Assembly: GCA_035513215.1 (NCBI GenBank)
Contig: DATKCK010000067.1
Location: forward strand, 1 to 37,064
Reading direction: 5' to 3'
From: DATCZB01 sp035513215
Lineage (GTDB): Bacteria > Pseudomonadota > Gammaproteobacteria > Steroidobacterales > Rariloculaceae
Length of the DNA: 37,064 nucleotides
Part shown: piece after piece, positions 17,192-24,980 of the stretch
Numbering within the stretch: the first letter of the stretch is position 1
Layout of the letters: each line of letters opens with the position of its first letter
Program-made: the position numbers and the translations under genes
The notes under the pieces: model-generated
The model's input: the letters and a program-made list of their open reading frames with translations, nothing else
Database searches by the model: none
What the model was told of the DNA's origin: nothing

Positions 17192-18317
17192 CGGCTCCAT
17201 CGCGAGCGGCACGCGCGCCCGCACCGTAGCCGAAGGCATCATGGGCGCCGCAAAGCGCGGGTTTCGCCTGCCCCGGTCTTCCCGAGAGGCAGCAATCGGC
17301 CGGGCAAAGGTCGTGCTTCGGCGGCAGCTTGCCGACGGTTTTGCGCTCGGGCGTCCTCGCCATGCGCTCGAAGATCAGATCGCGAACCATTGCGACATAG
17401 GCCGCGTGCGTGCCTACCGTCTCGGCGCGGACCATCTCGATGCCCGCGGCTTCGGCGCGCTTCGCCGCGTTGACGTCGAGATCGAGCACGACCTCCATGT
17501 GATCGCAGACGAAGCCGATCGGCATGACGATGACGTGCGTCCTGCCGGCTTCCGCTTCCTGCGCGATCGCGTCGCCGACGTCCGGGCCGAGCCAGGGTTC
17601 CCCGCCATAGCGCGCATTGTTGCTCTGGTAGACGAGCCGCCAGTCGGCGATCGACGCTCGTTTTGCCGCCGATGCGGCGCTGTCGGTGAGTTGCTCGACA
17701 TAGGGCGCGTGCGCAGCCATCGATTCGGGCAGGCTGTGGGCCGTGAACAGAACGCGCACGGCTTCGCGCGCTTTAGCCGGCAGTTTTTCGCGCGCCTCGG
17801 TCAGGCGATCGGCCACCGCGTTGACGAAACCTGGATGATTGAACCCGACGCGAAGCTTGTCGATGACGGGCGCATCCCCGACGTTCGAGACAGCCTCGTG
17901 CAGGTCCTCGCGATACTTGCGGCAGCCCGAGTAGGAGCTGAAGGTACTCGTGACATAGGCCGCCGCGCGACCGATGCCGTCGTCGGCCATCTGCTTCAGC
18001 GTGTCCGGAAGCAGCGGATGCCAGTTGCGGTTGCCCCAGTAGATCGGCAGCGCCGGCCCCTCCGCATCGAGCAGCGCGGCAAGCGCCGCGATGAACTCGC
18101 GCGTGTGGGCGTTGATCGGGCTTACGCCGCCGAAGGCCTGATAGCGGGCGGCAATCCTCTCCCTGGTCTCGTCGGTGACGCGCAGACCCTTGAAGACGTT
18201 GTCGAGAAACGGCATGACGTCATCGGGCCCTTCGGGTCCGCCGAACGAGACGACGAGGACGGCATCATAGTCGCGCGCCTTGCTGTCGTAGAACCTCGGA
18301 TCGAGCTGCTCAGGCAT
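17184..18317 (-). CDS. hemH: Ferrochelatase, actinobacterial/coproporphyrin type (CpfC-like)
   Basis: Seen: 377 residues from the ATG at 18317, overlapping the chdC stop by 8 bp. His194 (T-A-H-S-L-P) and Glu274 (S/C-D-H-M-E-V-V) are the metal-insertion residues. G-N-R-N-W-H-P, S-S-Y-S-G-C-R-K-Y-R-E-D and V-M-P-I-G-F-V-C-D-H-M-E-V are the wording I know from actinobacterial ferrochelatases rather than from E. coli HemH. Cys132 plus C-terminal Cys338, Cys342, Cys343 and Cys356 are placed like the [2Fe-2S] ligands of that group. Inferred: inserts iron into coproporphyrin III, handing coproheme to the ChdC encoded just upstream. Activity on protoporphyrin IX cannot be excluded. Confidence 0.9.
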   Translation of the reverse strand: MPEQLDPRFYDSKARDYDAVLVVSFGGPEGPDDVMPFLDNVFKGLRVTDETRERIAARYQAFGGVSPINAHTREFIAALAALLDAEGPALPIYWGNRNWHPLLPDTLKQMADDGIGRAAAYVTSTFSSYSGCRKYREDLHEAVSNVGDAPVIDKLRVGFNHPGFVNAVADRLTEAREKLPAKAREAVRVLFTAHSLPESMAAHAPYVEQLTDSAASAAKRASIADWRLVYQSNNARYGGEPWLGPDVGDAIAQEAEAGRTHVIVMPIGFVCDHMEVVLDLDVNAAKRAEAAGIEMVRAETVGTHAAYVAMVRDLIFERMARTPERKTVGKLPPKHDLCPADCCLSGRPGQAKPALCGAHDAFGYGAGARAARDGADA

Positions 18318-19050
18318 CGGGCGCCGTGCTTTGCCAGATGACCTTGCCGATGAAGAACGGGCCGAGCCGGTCGAGAAACTGCGAGGTCTGCTCGGTGCGG
18401 CGCATCTCCTGCACCACGGCCGACAACGGATGCAGCTTCGGTCCGAGCAGCCCCACGATGAAGTCGTTGTCGCTCCTGTCGAGGCCGTGACAGGCGAGCC
18501 TGATGTCGGTCGCATGGCCGCCCGCGCCGTAGCGCTTCGCGAGCGTGCCGTGCTCGCCGAGGATGCTTTTCTGCCGTTCCGCGGGCAGCACGTAAAAGCC
18601 TTTCGAGCGCTGTAGCGGATACCAGACGACCCACGCGTTGCGCGGATCGGCCAGCTTTCCGAGCGGCCGGTGGATCAGCGTGTCCTCGAGATCGGGCTCA
18701 TAGCCTATCGAGTAGCTGCGGCCGAGCATGTCGAATTCGGGCTTGTGCATGCAGTCGGCGAACGGGTCCCCGTTGAAGGCGTCGCGCAGCTTCGTGACGA
18801 AATCCGACGGATCCTCGCTCGCGGCCATGATGCCGATGCCGTAGGGATCGTTGACGTCGGCGTAAACGGCCGCGGCGAGCCCGGTCGATGCGATTGCCCT
18901 GACGGCGGCAGCCGTATCTCTGACGTTGGTGAAGGCCGTGAACTTCATGAACAGCCGGCGGTCGAGCGAGATGACTTCCTTGCCGCGCCGGCCCTTCTCG
19001 CTGAGGTCGAGCGGCCGGATGACAGCCGGATCGATTGACGCTTCACTCAT
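18310..19050 (-). CDS. chdC: Coproheme decarboxylase (HemQ/ChdC, chlorite-dismutase family)
   Basis: Seen: 246 residues, the family's normal length. The start ATG at 19050 overlaps the hemE stop by 4 bp (ATGA); the frame extends much further upstream but only as a shadow of hemE. Tyr144 in W-Y-P-L aligns with the catalytic tyrosine of HemQ. His168 in G-E-H-G-T-L-A-K-R-Y-G matches the proximal haem histidine. M-R-R-T-E-Q-T-S and P-F-F-I-G are C-terminal family blocks. Known: ChdC uses peroxide to decarboxylate coproheme to haem b. Chlorite dismutases share the fold, but the position between hemE and hemH favours haem synthesis. No signal peptide is present, so it is cytosolic. Confidence 0.88.
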   Translation of the reverse strand: MSEASIDPAVIRPLDLSEKGRRGKEVISLDRRLFMKFTAFTNVRDTAAAVRAIASTGLAAAVYADVNDPYGIGIMAASEDPSDFVTKLRDAFNGDPFADCMHKPEFDMLGRSYSIGYEPDLEDTLIHRPLGKLADPRNAWVVWYPLQRSKGFYVLPAERQKSILGEHGTLAKRYGAGGHATDIRLACHGLDRSDNDFIVGLLGPKLHPLSAVVQEMRRTEQTSQFLDRLGPFFIGKVIWQSTAPDA

Positions 19051-20192
19051 GACGATTCCTCGCTTACGGTTTGAATCAACGCTTCGACGCTCGCAATCGG
19101 CGTCGTCGGCAGGATGCCGTGGCCGAGATTGACGATGTGGCCCGTCGCGTCGACGCCGCCGAGCAGCGTCTCGGCGGCTCGTCGCGTCGCGGCCGGGCCC
19201 GCGAGCAGAACGGCCGGATCGATGTTGCCCTGCAAGGCCCGATCCGGGTATTGCCTTTGCAGCGCGCCGAGATCGAGGCGCCAGTCGGTCGCGAGCACTT
19301 CGGCCGGCAGCCTGGCATAGGCATCGACGAGATGCGGCGCGTTCTGCAGAAAGAGAATTCTCGGCACACCCGCTTCGCCGACGCGTTCGAGCAGGCGCCT
19401 CAGATGCGGCTCGATCAGTCGCCGCCAGTCGGCGAGCGACAGGAGCCCGGCCCAGGAATCGAAGACCTGCACGGCGTCGGCGCCGGCCTGGTGCTGGGCG
19501 ATCAGGTAATCGGCCATCAGGTCGGTCAGCTTGCCGAGCAGCCGGTCGAGCAAGCGCGGCTCGGCCGCGGCAAAGGCTCTTAGCGTCGGGAACTCCTTCG
19601 CGCCGCGGCCTTCGACGAGATAGGCGGCGAGCGTCCACGGCGCGCCGCAGAACCCGAGCAGCGCGATGCCGGGCGCAAGCTCCTCGCGCACGAGCTTGAG
19701 CGTCGCGATGACCTCGGGCGCGATCGGCTCGTCGGGCGCGCGTAGGCGCTCGAGGTCGTTCTCGTTTCGAATCGGGTGCGCGACGACCGGCCCCGGATCG
19801 AAATCGAACTCGACGCCGATCGCGGGCAGCGGGCTCATGATATCGGCGAAGACGATCGCCGCGTCGAGCGTAAATCGCTTCAGCGGCATCAGTGTGACCT
19901 CGGCCGCGAGCCCGGGCTGGCCGGCGAGCTCCTTGAAGCTGTGCGTCTTGCGAAACTCGCGATACTCCGGCAGGTAGCGCCCAGCCTGGCGCATGATCCA
20001 GACGGGGCGCTTCGCGACGGGCCGGCGCGCGATCGCGTCGAGCAGCGGCTTGGCGCCGATGGGCGCGCGGATGGGGGCGCCGATGGGGTCAGACCCCTTG
20101 GGGTCTGACCCCTTTTCCCGCGAAGCCGCGTCCCGCGAAGCCGGGTCAGACCCCGGGAGGGGTCTGACCCTTTCCCCTCCGTTATGCGTCAT
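19047..20192 (-). CDS. hemE: Uroporphyrinogen decarboxylase with palindrome-derived N-terminal extension
   Basis: Seen: 381 residues. The ATG at 20192 has a strong GGAGGA 8 nt upstream and overlaps the response-regulator stop by 11 bp, which fixes the start. The conserved core begins K-P-L-L-D-A-I (about residue 48), then R-Q-A-G-R-Y-L-P-E-Y (68-77). Residues about 7-47 are extra relative to the family. They are encoded by four copies of the GGGGTCWGACCCC palindrome (three read as G-S-D-P), a 15-bp-period duplicated segment and three 12-bp units read as A-P-I repeats. Known: HemE converts uroporphyrinogen III to coproporphyrinogen III. Inferred: the core is intact and active, and the extension is probably a disordered tail. 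Confidence 0.93.
   Translation of the reverse strand: MTHNGGERVRPLPGSDPASRDAASREKGSDPKGSDPIGAPIRAPIGAKPLLDAIARRPVAKRPVWIMRQAGRYLPEYREFRKTHSFKELAGQPGLAAEVTLMPLKRFTLDAAIVFADIMSPLPAIGVEFDFDPGPVVAHPIRNENDLERLRAPDEPIAPEVIATLKLVREELAPGIALLGFCGAPWTLAAYLVEGRGAKEFPTLRAFAAAEPRLLDRLLGKLTDLMADYLIAQHQAGADAVQVFDSWAGLLSLADWRRLIEPHLRRLLERVGEAGVPRILFLQNAPHLVDAYARLPAEVLATDWRLDLGALQRQYPDRALQGNIDPAVLLAGPAATRRAAETLLGGVDATGHIVNLGHGILPTTPIASVEALIQTVSEESS
20049..20170. repeat. Cluster of four GGGGTCWGACCCC palindromes inside hemE
   Basis: Palindrome copies lie at 20085-20097, 20100-20112, 20143-20154 and 20159-20170. TCCCGCGAAGCCG is duplicated at 20116-20128 and 20131-20143. Three degenerate 12-bp units (GGCGCCGAT-type) fill 20049-20084. 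The whole block is in frame in hemE and contains no stop on the coding strand. Confidence 0.9.
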
Positions 20193-20901
20193 CGCGATAT
20201 TCCTCCGAATCTCTCGAGAAACGGTAACCGACCCCGCGCACGGTATGAAAATGCGCCGGTCGTTCGGCGTCGCGCTCGAACCGCTTGCGGATCCTGACGA
20301 TAAAATTATCGATCGTGCGTGTCGACGGAAACACCTCGTAGCCCCAGACGCGATCGAGTATCTCCTCGCGCGTCACGATCTCGGCCGCGCGCTCGGCCAG
20401 TGCCTGCACGATCATCGCCTCCTTGTGCGTCAGGTTGTGCTCGGTGCCGTCCCAGGCGTGGGCCTTGTAGGTCTTGAAATCGATGCGATTGCCGCCAAAC
20501 TCGATCGTGTCCTGCGATTCCTCGTACCAGCGGTTGCGCCTGAGAATCGCCGCGACGCGCAGCAGCAGCTCCTTGAGGTGAAACGGTTTGGTCAGATAGT
20601 CGTCGCCGCCGGCCTCGAAGCCGCGCACGCGATCCTCGGGTCCGCCCTTGACGGTCAGGAACAGCACCGGTGTTTGTATCGCGTCGCGGCGCATCGAGCT
20701 GCAAAGCTCGAGGCCATCCATCTCGGGCATCATGACGTCGAGGATGGCGAGATCGAACCGGTCCGCCCGGATCAGATCGAGCCCGGCCGCGCCGTCGTAG
20801 GCGACGGCCGTGTCGTAACCCTCGGCCTGAAGGTTCTCGCGGATGCCGTCGGCCAGATGCGTCTCGTCGTCGACGACGAGGATGCGTGCCGCGCGGCTCA
20901 C
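20182..20901 (-). CDS. OmpR-family response regulator within the haem operon
   Basis: Seen: 239 residues from a GTG at 20901. Receiver domain (1-120): acidic pair Asp11-Asp12, phospho-acceptor Asp55 (A-I-L-D-V-M-M-P), Thr83 region and Lys105 (L-T-K-P-F). The winged helix (about 140-235) ends T-R-T-I-D-N-F-I-V-R-I-R-K-R-F-E and V-R-G-V-G-Y-R-F, the DNA-binding signature of OmpR/PhoB regulators. Its partner kinase lies immediately upstream, and hemE overlaps its 3' end. Inferred: phosphorylated by that kinase, possibly controlling haem or porphyrin homeostasis. No target sites are recognisable in the window. Confidence 0.93.
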   Translation of the reverse strand: MSRAARILVVDDETHLADGIRENLQAEGYDTAVAYDGAAGLDLIRADRFDLAILDVMMPEMDGLELCSSMRRDAIQTPVLFLTVKGGPEDRVRGFEAGGDDYLTKPFHLKELLLRVAAILRRNRWYEESQDTIEFGGNRIDFKTYKAHAWDGTEHNLTHKEAMIVQALAERAAEIVTREEILDRVWGYEVFPSTRTIDNFIVRIRKRFERDAERPAHFHTVRGVGYRFSRDSEEYRDDA

Positions 20902-20982
20902 GAGGCGCCTGCTGCCGTCCGGCTCACGAGGCGCCTCCCGCGCCCGGCCAGCTCACGAGGCGCCTCCCGCCGGCCAGCTCAC
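20896..20982. repeat. Tandem repeat at the kinase/regulator junction
   Basis: On the minus strand, units beginning GTGAGC and ending GGCGCCTC follow each other at 20982-20957 (26 bp), 20956-20928 (29 bp) and 20927-20902 (26 bp). A fourth GTGAGC at 20901 is the regulator's start. The kinase stop (TGA, 20955-20953) lies in the second GTGA. The repeat thus multiplies a GTGA stop/start overlap and creates the only intergenic gap in the operon. Confidence 0.8.
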
Positions 20983-21945
20983 GGCGATCTCGGCGCCCTT
21001 GCCCGGGCCTTCGCTCGTCGCGCCGACGCTGCCGCCGGAGAGCTCGGCGAGCTTCTTGACGATGTAGAGCCCGAGCCCGGTGCCCGGCGTCTTGCGCCTT
21101 AGCTCGTCGCCGAGCCGGTGAAATTTCTCGAACATCAGTCTTGCATCCTCGGGCGCGAAGCCGAGGCCGTCGTCGCTGACGCGAAGCTCGATCCTGCCGC
21201 CCACCTTCTCGATTCTGACATCGACGTGGTGCCCGTCGCCGGCGGCACATGCCTTCAGCGCGTTGTCGATCAGATTGCGCAGGATCGTGTCGAAGGCGGT
21301 TCGGTCGATCGCGAGCGAGACCGAGGCGGAAATGTTCTGGGTGATCGTGATCGACTGCCGCGCCGCGCGTTCCTCGAACGATTCGGCGACCGCCTGCACG
21401 GCGGCCGCGAGATCCGTCTCTTCGGCCGCGAGCCTGTGCCGTCCTTCCTCGATGCGTGTCGTGTCGAGCAGGTTGTCGACCATGCGCAAGAGGCGCTCGC
21501 AGTCCTCAAGAATCCGCTGGCCGAGCCGCTTCGCATCGGCCTCGACGGCGCGCAGCAGCAGCGTCTCGGCCGCAAGCTGCATGCTCGCGAGCGGGCTCTT
21601 GAACTCGTGCGACACGGCGGCGAGGAAGTTCTGTTGGCGGCGCCTGAGCTCGCGGTCGTGACGCAGCGTCCGCGTCAGGACGACCATGCCGCCGATGAGC
21701 ACGACGAGAAAAAATCCGCCTTCCCAGATATGGCGGTTCGCGCGTCCTTCGCTCGCGGTTTCGATGGCGGCGAGCGCATCGCGCGCACCCGAGGCCTCGG
21801 CCACGAGCGCTGCGAGCTCGCGCTGGACCGTGCGCGTATAGATCAGATTCTCGGTGATCCAGTAGCCGACCATGAGCACGCACAGCGAGAATAGCGCCAG
21901 AATGCCGATCAGCAGGAAGCGGCTCGGATCGCGTCGCATGATCAT
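20953..21945 (-). CDS. Membrane sensor histidine kinase within the haem operon
   Basis: Seen: 330 residues. Two transmembrane helices (about 10-30 and 76-92) bracket a short periplasmic loop of about 45 residues rich in Ala and Glu. The H-box A-V-S-H-E-F-K-S-P-L puts the phospho-accepting histidine at 113. The catalytic domain shows N-L-I-D-N-A-L-K (N box), D-D-G-L-G-F (G1) and G-T-G-L-G-L-Y-I-V (G2). There is no HAMP or PAS domain. The start ATG overlaps the hemL stop by 4 bp. Inferred: partners the regulator just downstream. Its small sensor loop leaves the signal unknown; a membrane-linked or porphyrin-linked cue is one option. Confidence 0.92.
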   Translation of the reverse strand: MIMRRDPSRFLLIGILALFSLCVLMVGYWITENLIYTRTVQRELAALVAEASGARDALAAIETASEGRANRHIWEGGFFLVVLIGGMVVLTRTLRHDRELRRRQQNFLAAVSHEFKSPLASMQLAAETLLLRAVEADAKRLGQRILEDCERLLRMVDNLLDTTRIEEGRHRLAAEETDLAAAVQAVAESFEERAARQSITITQNISASVSLAIDRTAFDTILRNLIDNALKACAAGDGHHVDVRIEKVGGRIELRVSDDGLGFAPEDARLMFEKFHRLGDELRRKTPGTGLGLYIVKKLAELSGGSVGATSEGPGKGAEIAVSWPAGGAS

Positions 21946-23234
21946 CCTTTGAGCGCCTTGCCGATGCCGGCGCAGAGCCGGTCGACGTCGGGAATCGAAT
22001 GGGCGAGGGAGAGGAATCCGACCTCGTACGCCGACGGCGCGAGCGCGATGCCTTGCCGGAGCAGGGATCGGAACAGATCCGCATATCTGCCCGCAGCCCG
22101 CGCCGGGACTTGCGCGGCGGCGCGCGGCAGCGCGTCGGCCTCGAGCGCGAGCCAGAAGATCGAGCCGAGTCGTGCGAGCACGGCGTTCGCGCCCGCAGTG
22201 TCGATGACGGCGTTGAGCTCGCGCTCCAGATGCGCGCCGAGCTCTTCGAGCCGGACCCAGCCGTCCTCGTGCTCGAGCGTCTTCAGCGTTGCGAGCCCGG
22301 CAGCCATCGCGACCGGGTTGCCCGAGAGCGTTCCCGCCTGATAGACGCGGCCTTGGGGCGCGAGCTCGCGCATGACGTCGGTCCTGCCAGCGAAGGCGCC
22401 GACCGGCATGCCGCCGCCGATGACCTTGCCGAAGGTTGCAAGGTCGGGCTCAATGCCGTAACGCCCGGCCGCGCCGTCCGGGCCGACCCGAAAGCCCGTG
22501 ATCACCTCGTCGAAAATCAGCAGCGCGCCGTGCCGGGTGCAAAGATCGCGAAGCGTTTGCAGATATTCGGGCCGCTGGAGCAGCAGACCGTTGTTCGCGG
22601 GCACGGGCTCGATGATCACGGCCGCGATCTCGCCGCCTTCGCTGCCGAAAAGACCCTCGAGCGCGGACTCGTCGTCGAGAGGCAGGACGCGCGTCAGTCC
22701 CGTGAATGCCTCCGGCACGCCGGCCGAGGAGGGCTGGCCGAGCGTAACGAGCCCGGACCCTGCCGCGACCAGCATGTGATCGACGTGGCCGTGATAGCAG
22801 CCTTCGAACTTTACGATCAGCTTGCGTCCCGTCGCGCCGCGCGCGAGCCTGAGCGCGCTCATCACGGCCTCGGTGCCCGACGACACGAATCGGACCTGCT
22901 CGATGCCGAGATACAGCGCGACGACCTTCTCGGCGAGCTCGATCTCGGGTCGGCACGGCGCGCCGTAAGATGTTCCGCGCCGCGCCGTCGTTTCGATGGC
23001 CTCGATGACCTTCGCGTGTGCGTGGCCGAGAATCAGCGGCCCCCAGGAGCCGACGAAGTCGAGATAGTCGCGGCCGTCGACGTCGGTGATCGTCGCGCCG
23101 TGGGCGCTCGCGATGACGAGCGGCTCGCCGCCGACGGCGCCGAATGCGCGCACCGGCGAATCGACGCCGCCGGGCAGGACGCGCCGCGCGCGCTCGAACC
23201 AGGCTTTCGATTCCGGCCCCGCGCTCACAGCCAT
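21942..23234 (-). CDS. hemL: Glutamate-1-semialdehyde 2,1-aminomutase
   Basis: Seen: 430 residues. The N-terminal block P-G-G-V-D-S-P-V-R-A-F (21-31) is the HemL fingerprint. The PLP lysine is Lys270 in A-T-F-G-K-V-I-G-G-G. D-E-V-I-T-G-F-R at 242-249 is the cofactor aspartate region. It converts glutamate-1-semialdehyde to 5-aminolevulinate, the second step of the C5 route. The ATG at 23234 and a GTG at 23228 are both possible starts: AGGGAG lies upstream of both, and the GTG would make a GTGA overlap with the hemB stop. The 3' end overlaps the kinase gene. Confidence 0.95.
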   Translation of the reverse strand: MAVSAGPESKAWFERARRVLPGGVDSPVRAFGAVGGEPLVIASAHGATITDVDGRDYLDFVGSWGPLILGHAHAKVIEAIETTARRGTSYGAPCRPEIELAEKVVALYLGIEQVRFVSSGTEAVMSALRLARGATGRKLIVKFEGCYHGHVDHMLVAAGSGLVTLGQPSSAGVPEAFTGLTRVLPLDDESALEGLFGSEGGEIAAVIIEPVPANNGLLLQRPEYLQTLRDLCTRHGALLIFDEVITGFRVGPDGAAGRYGIEPDLATFGKVIGGGMPVGAFAGRTDVMRELAPQGRVYQAGTLSGNPVAMAAGLATLKTLEHEDGWVRLEELGAHLERELNAVIDTAGANAVLARLGSIFWLALEADALPRAAAQVPARAAGRYADLFRSLLRQGIALAPSAYEVGFLSLAHSIPDVDRLCAGIGKALKG

Positions 23235-24250
23235 TTCTCCCTGAGCGCGTCGCGCGCGTGATAGGTGATGATCTGGTCCGCGCCCGCGCGGCGGATCGCG
23301 ATCAGGTTCTCGCGCACGATCGCGGCCTCGTCGAGCCAGCCGTTCGCCGCGGCCGCCTTGACAGCCGAGTACTCGCCCGAGACGTTGTAGGCCGCGAGCG
23401 GCAGATGGGTCGCCTCGCGCACGGCGCGAATGACGTCGAGATAGGGCAACGCCGGCTTGACCATCAGAAAGTCGGCGCCTTCGGCCGCGTCGAGCTCGGC
23501 CTCGCGCAGCGCCTCGCGCAGGTTGCGCGGATCCATCTGATAGCTCTTGCGGTCGCCCGCGGACGGCGTCGAATCGGCCGCGTCCCGAAACGGGCCGTAA
23601 TAGGCCGAGGCGTACTTGACGGCATAGGACATGATCGCGACCTCGTCGAGGCCCGCGGCATCGAGCCTTGCGCGGATCGCGGCGACGCGCCCGTCCATCA
23701 TGTCGGACGGCGCGACGATGTCGGCGCCGGCCTCGGCATGACTCAGCGCCGCGGCGGCGAGCGGCTCAAGCGACGCGTCGTTCTCGATCGAGCCGTCTCG
23801 ACCGAGCACGCCGCAGTGACCGTGGTCGGTATAGGCGCAAAGGCAAACGTCGGTGATGACGACGAGGTCCTGACCGAAACGTCGCTTCAGCGCCGCGACG
23901 GCCTGCTGCACGGCGCCGTTGGCGGTGGCAGCGGCCGCGCCGTCGGGCGTCTTGCCGCCGGTTTCGGGATGGCCGAAGAGCAGCACGGCGCGTATGCCGA
24001 GCTCGAGATCCGCCTCGACGGCACCGAGCAGGGTCTCGGTGCCGACCTGCGAAATGCCGGGCATCGACGGTATCGCTGCCTCGCCGCGGGCCTTTGGCAT
24101 GACGAAGTGCGGCATGACCAGGTGATGGGCCTCGACGTGCGTCTCGCTCACCAGGTCGCGCAGCGTCGCCGTCCGGCGCAGGCGCCTCGGTCTCACGGCG
24201 CCCGGCGTCGGCGATTCGTTGGCCTGCTCTTTAGGCCTGCGTTCGGACAT
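23225..24250 (-). CDS. hemB: Porphobilinogen synthase (5-aminolevulinate dehydratase)
   Basis: Seen: 341 residues from the ATG at 24250, preceded by GGAGG. Active-site lysines are Lys212 (Y-A-V-K-Y-A-S) and Lys265 (L-M-V-K-P-A). Cys136, Cys138 and Cys146 in D-V-C-L-C-A-Y-T-D-H-G-H-C-G form the zinc site, so this is the zinc-dependent class. It condenses two 5-aminolevulinates to porphobilinogen. The first 25 residues are a basic, Pro-rich tail longer than in E. coli. The stretch H-P-E-T-G-G-K at 94-100 replaces the usual short loop. It overlaps hemD by 20 bp upstream and hemL by 10 bp downstream. Confidence 0.96.
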   Translation of the reverse strand: MSERRPKEQANESPTPGAVRPRRLRRTATLRDLVSETHVEAHHLVMPHFVMPKARGEAAIPSMPGISQVGTETLLGAVEADLELGIRAVLLFGHPETGGKTPDGAAAATANGAVQQAVAALKRRFGQDLVVITDVCLCAYTDHGHCGVLGRDGSIENDASLEPLAAAALSHAEAGADIVAPSDMMDGRVAAIRARLDAAGLDEVAIMSYAVKYASAYYGPFRDAADSTPSAGDRKSYQMDPRNLREALREAELDAAEGADFLMVKPALPYLDVIRAVREATHLPLAAYNVSGEYSAVKAAAANGWLDEAAIVRENLIAIRRAGADQIITYHARDALREKWL

Positions 24251-24980
24251 GCGTTGCCTCCAGTATCGCGTCGATGACGCCCGACAATTGCGGCGTTTTC
24301 GCCTCGGCGGCGACGGCCCAATCGTGCGCGCGCACGGCGGCGCTCGTCGAGGGGCCGATCGTAACGATTTGCGGTTCGATGTCGACGTCGATCTGGTTTC
24401 CGAAACCCGTCACCGCCGAAGGGCTCGCGAACACGATCGTGTCCGCGCCTAGCGTCGATAGGCCTCGCTTCGGCGAACCGCTGCCGGCAGGCACCGTGCG
24501 GTAGACATCGAAACGCGTCACCTCGGCGCCGGCCTGTCCGAGCGTTCGCTCGAGCACGTCGCCGGCGTTCTCGGCGAGCACGAGCACGTATCGTTCGCCG
24601 TGGGAGGCGGCTGCCGCGAGCATGCCGGCGAGCGCTCGGGCCGTGCCGCTGCCGGTGCGGTCGGGCGCGCGCCCGAATCGCTCGCAGAGGCGCCTGGCCG
24701 TCGTCTCGCCGACGGCGGCGAGTCGTGTCGGGGCCGGCAGCTTCGATCCGGTCAGATCGGCGAGGGCGTCGACGCCGCGCCGCGACGTGACGACGACCCA
24801 GTCGGCTCCGTCGAGCGCCGCTGCGATTCTCTGGCCGAGGTCCGGGTCGCCGCAGGGCTCGGTCGCGATGCACGGCAGGACGATCGGCCGCGCTCCCTCG
24901 GCTGCGAGCGCGCGCGCCCAGTCGGCCGAATCCTCGGCGCTTCGCGTCAGCAGCACCTTGCGCCCGGTCAGGCGTGGCAT
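24231..24980 (-). CDS. hemD: Uroporphyrinogen-III synthase
   Basis: Seen: 249 residues, a typical length. The family is poorly conserved. Recognition rests on the start (G-R-K-V-L-L-T-R-S), A-D-W-V-V-V-T-S-R-R-G-V (68-79), A-A-V-G-E-T-T-A, a mid-protein V-Y-R-T-V-P, and the late I-V-F-A-S-P-S-A-V and I-G-P-S-T-S-A-A-V blocks, together with its place directly after hemC. It closes and inverts ring D of hydroxymethylbilane to give uroporphyrinogen III. Its ATG shares one base with the hemC stop (TGATG), a tight translational coupling. Confidence 0.93.
   Translation of the reverse strand: MPRLTGRKVLLTRSAEDSADWARALAAEGARPIVLPCIATEPCGDPDLGQRIAAALDGADWVVVTSRRGVDALADLTGSKLPAPTRLAAVGETTARRLCERFGRAPDRTGSGTARALAGMLAAAASHGERYVLVLAENAGDVLERTLGQAGAEVTRFDVYRTVPAGSGSPKRGLSTLGADTIVFASPSAVTGFGNQIDVDIEPQIVTIGPSTSAAVRAHDWAVAAEAKTPQLSGVIDAILEATHVRTQA

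Noticed and set aside
15893..17473. A 526-codon plus-strand frame opposite the FAD protein and hemH
   Set aside because: Arg-rich antisense shadow of two genes with recognisable catalytic motifs.
18310..19638. Long 442-codon form of the ChdC frame
   Set aside because: The extra N-terminal part is a shadow of hemE. The ATG at 19050 overlaps the hemE stop and gives the family's normal length.
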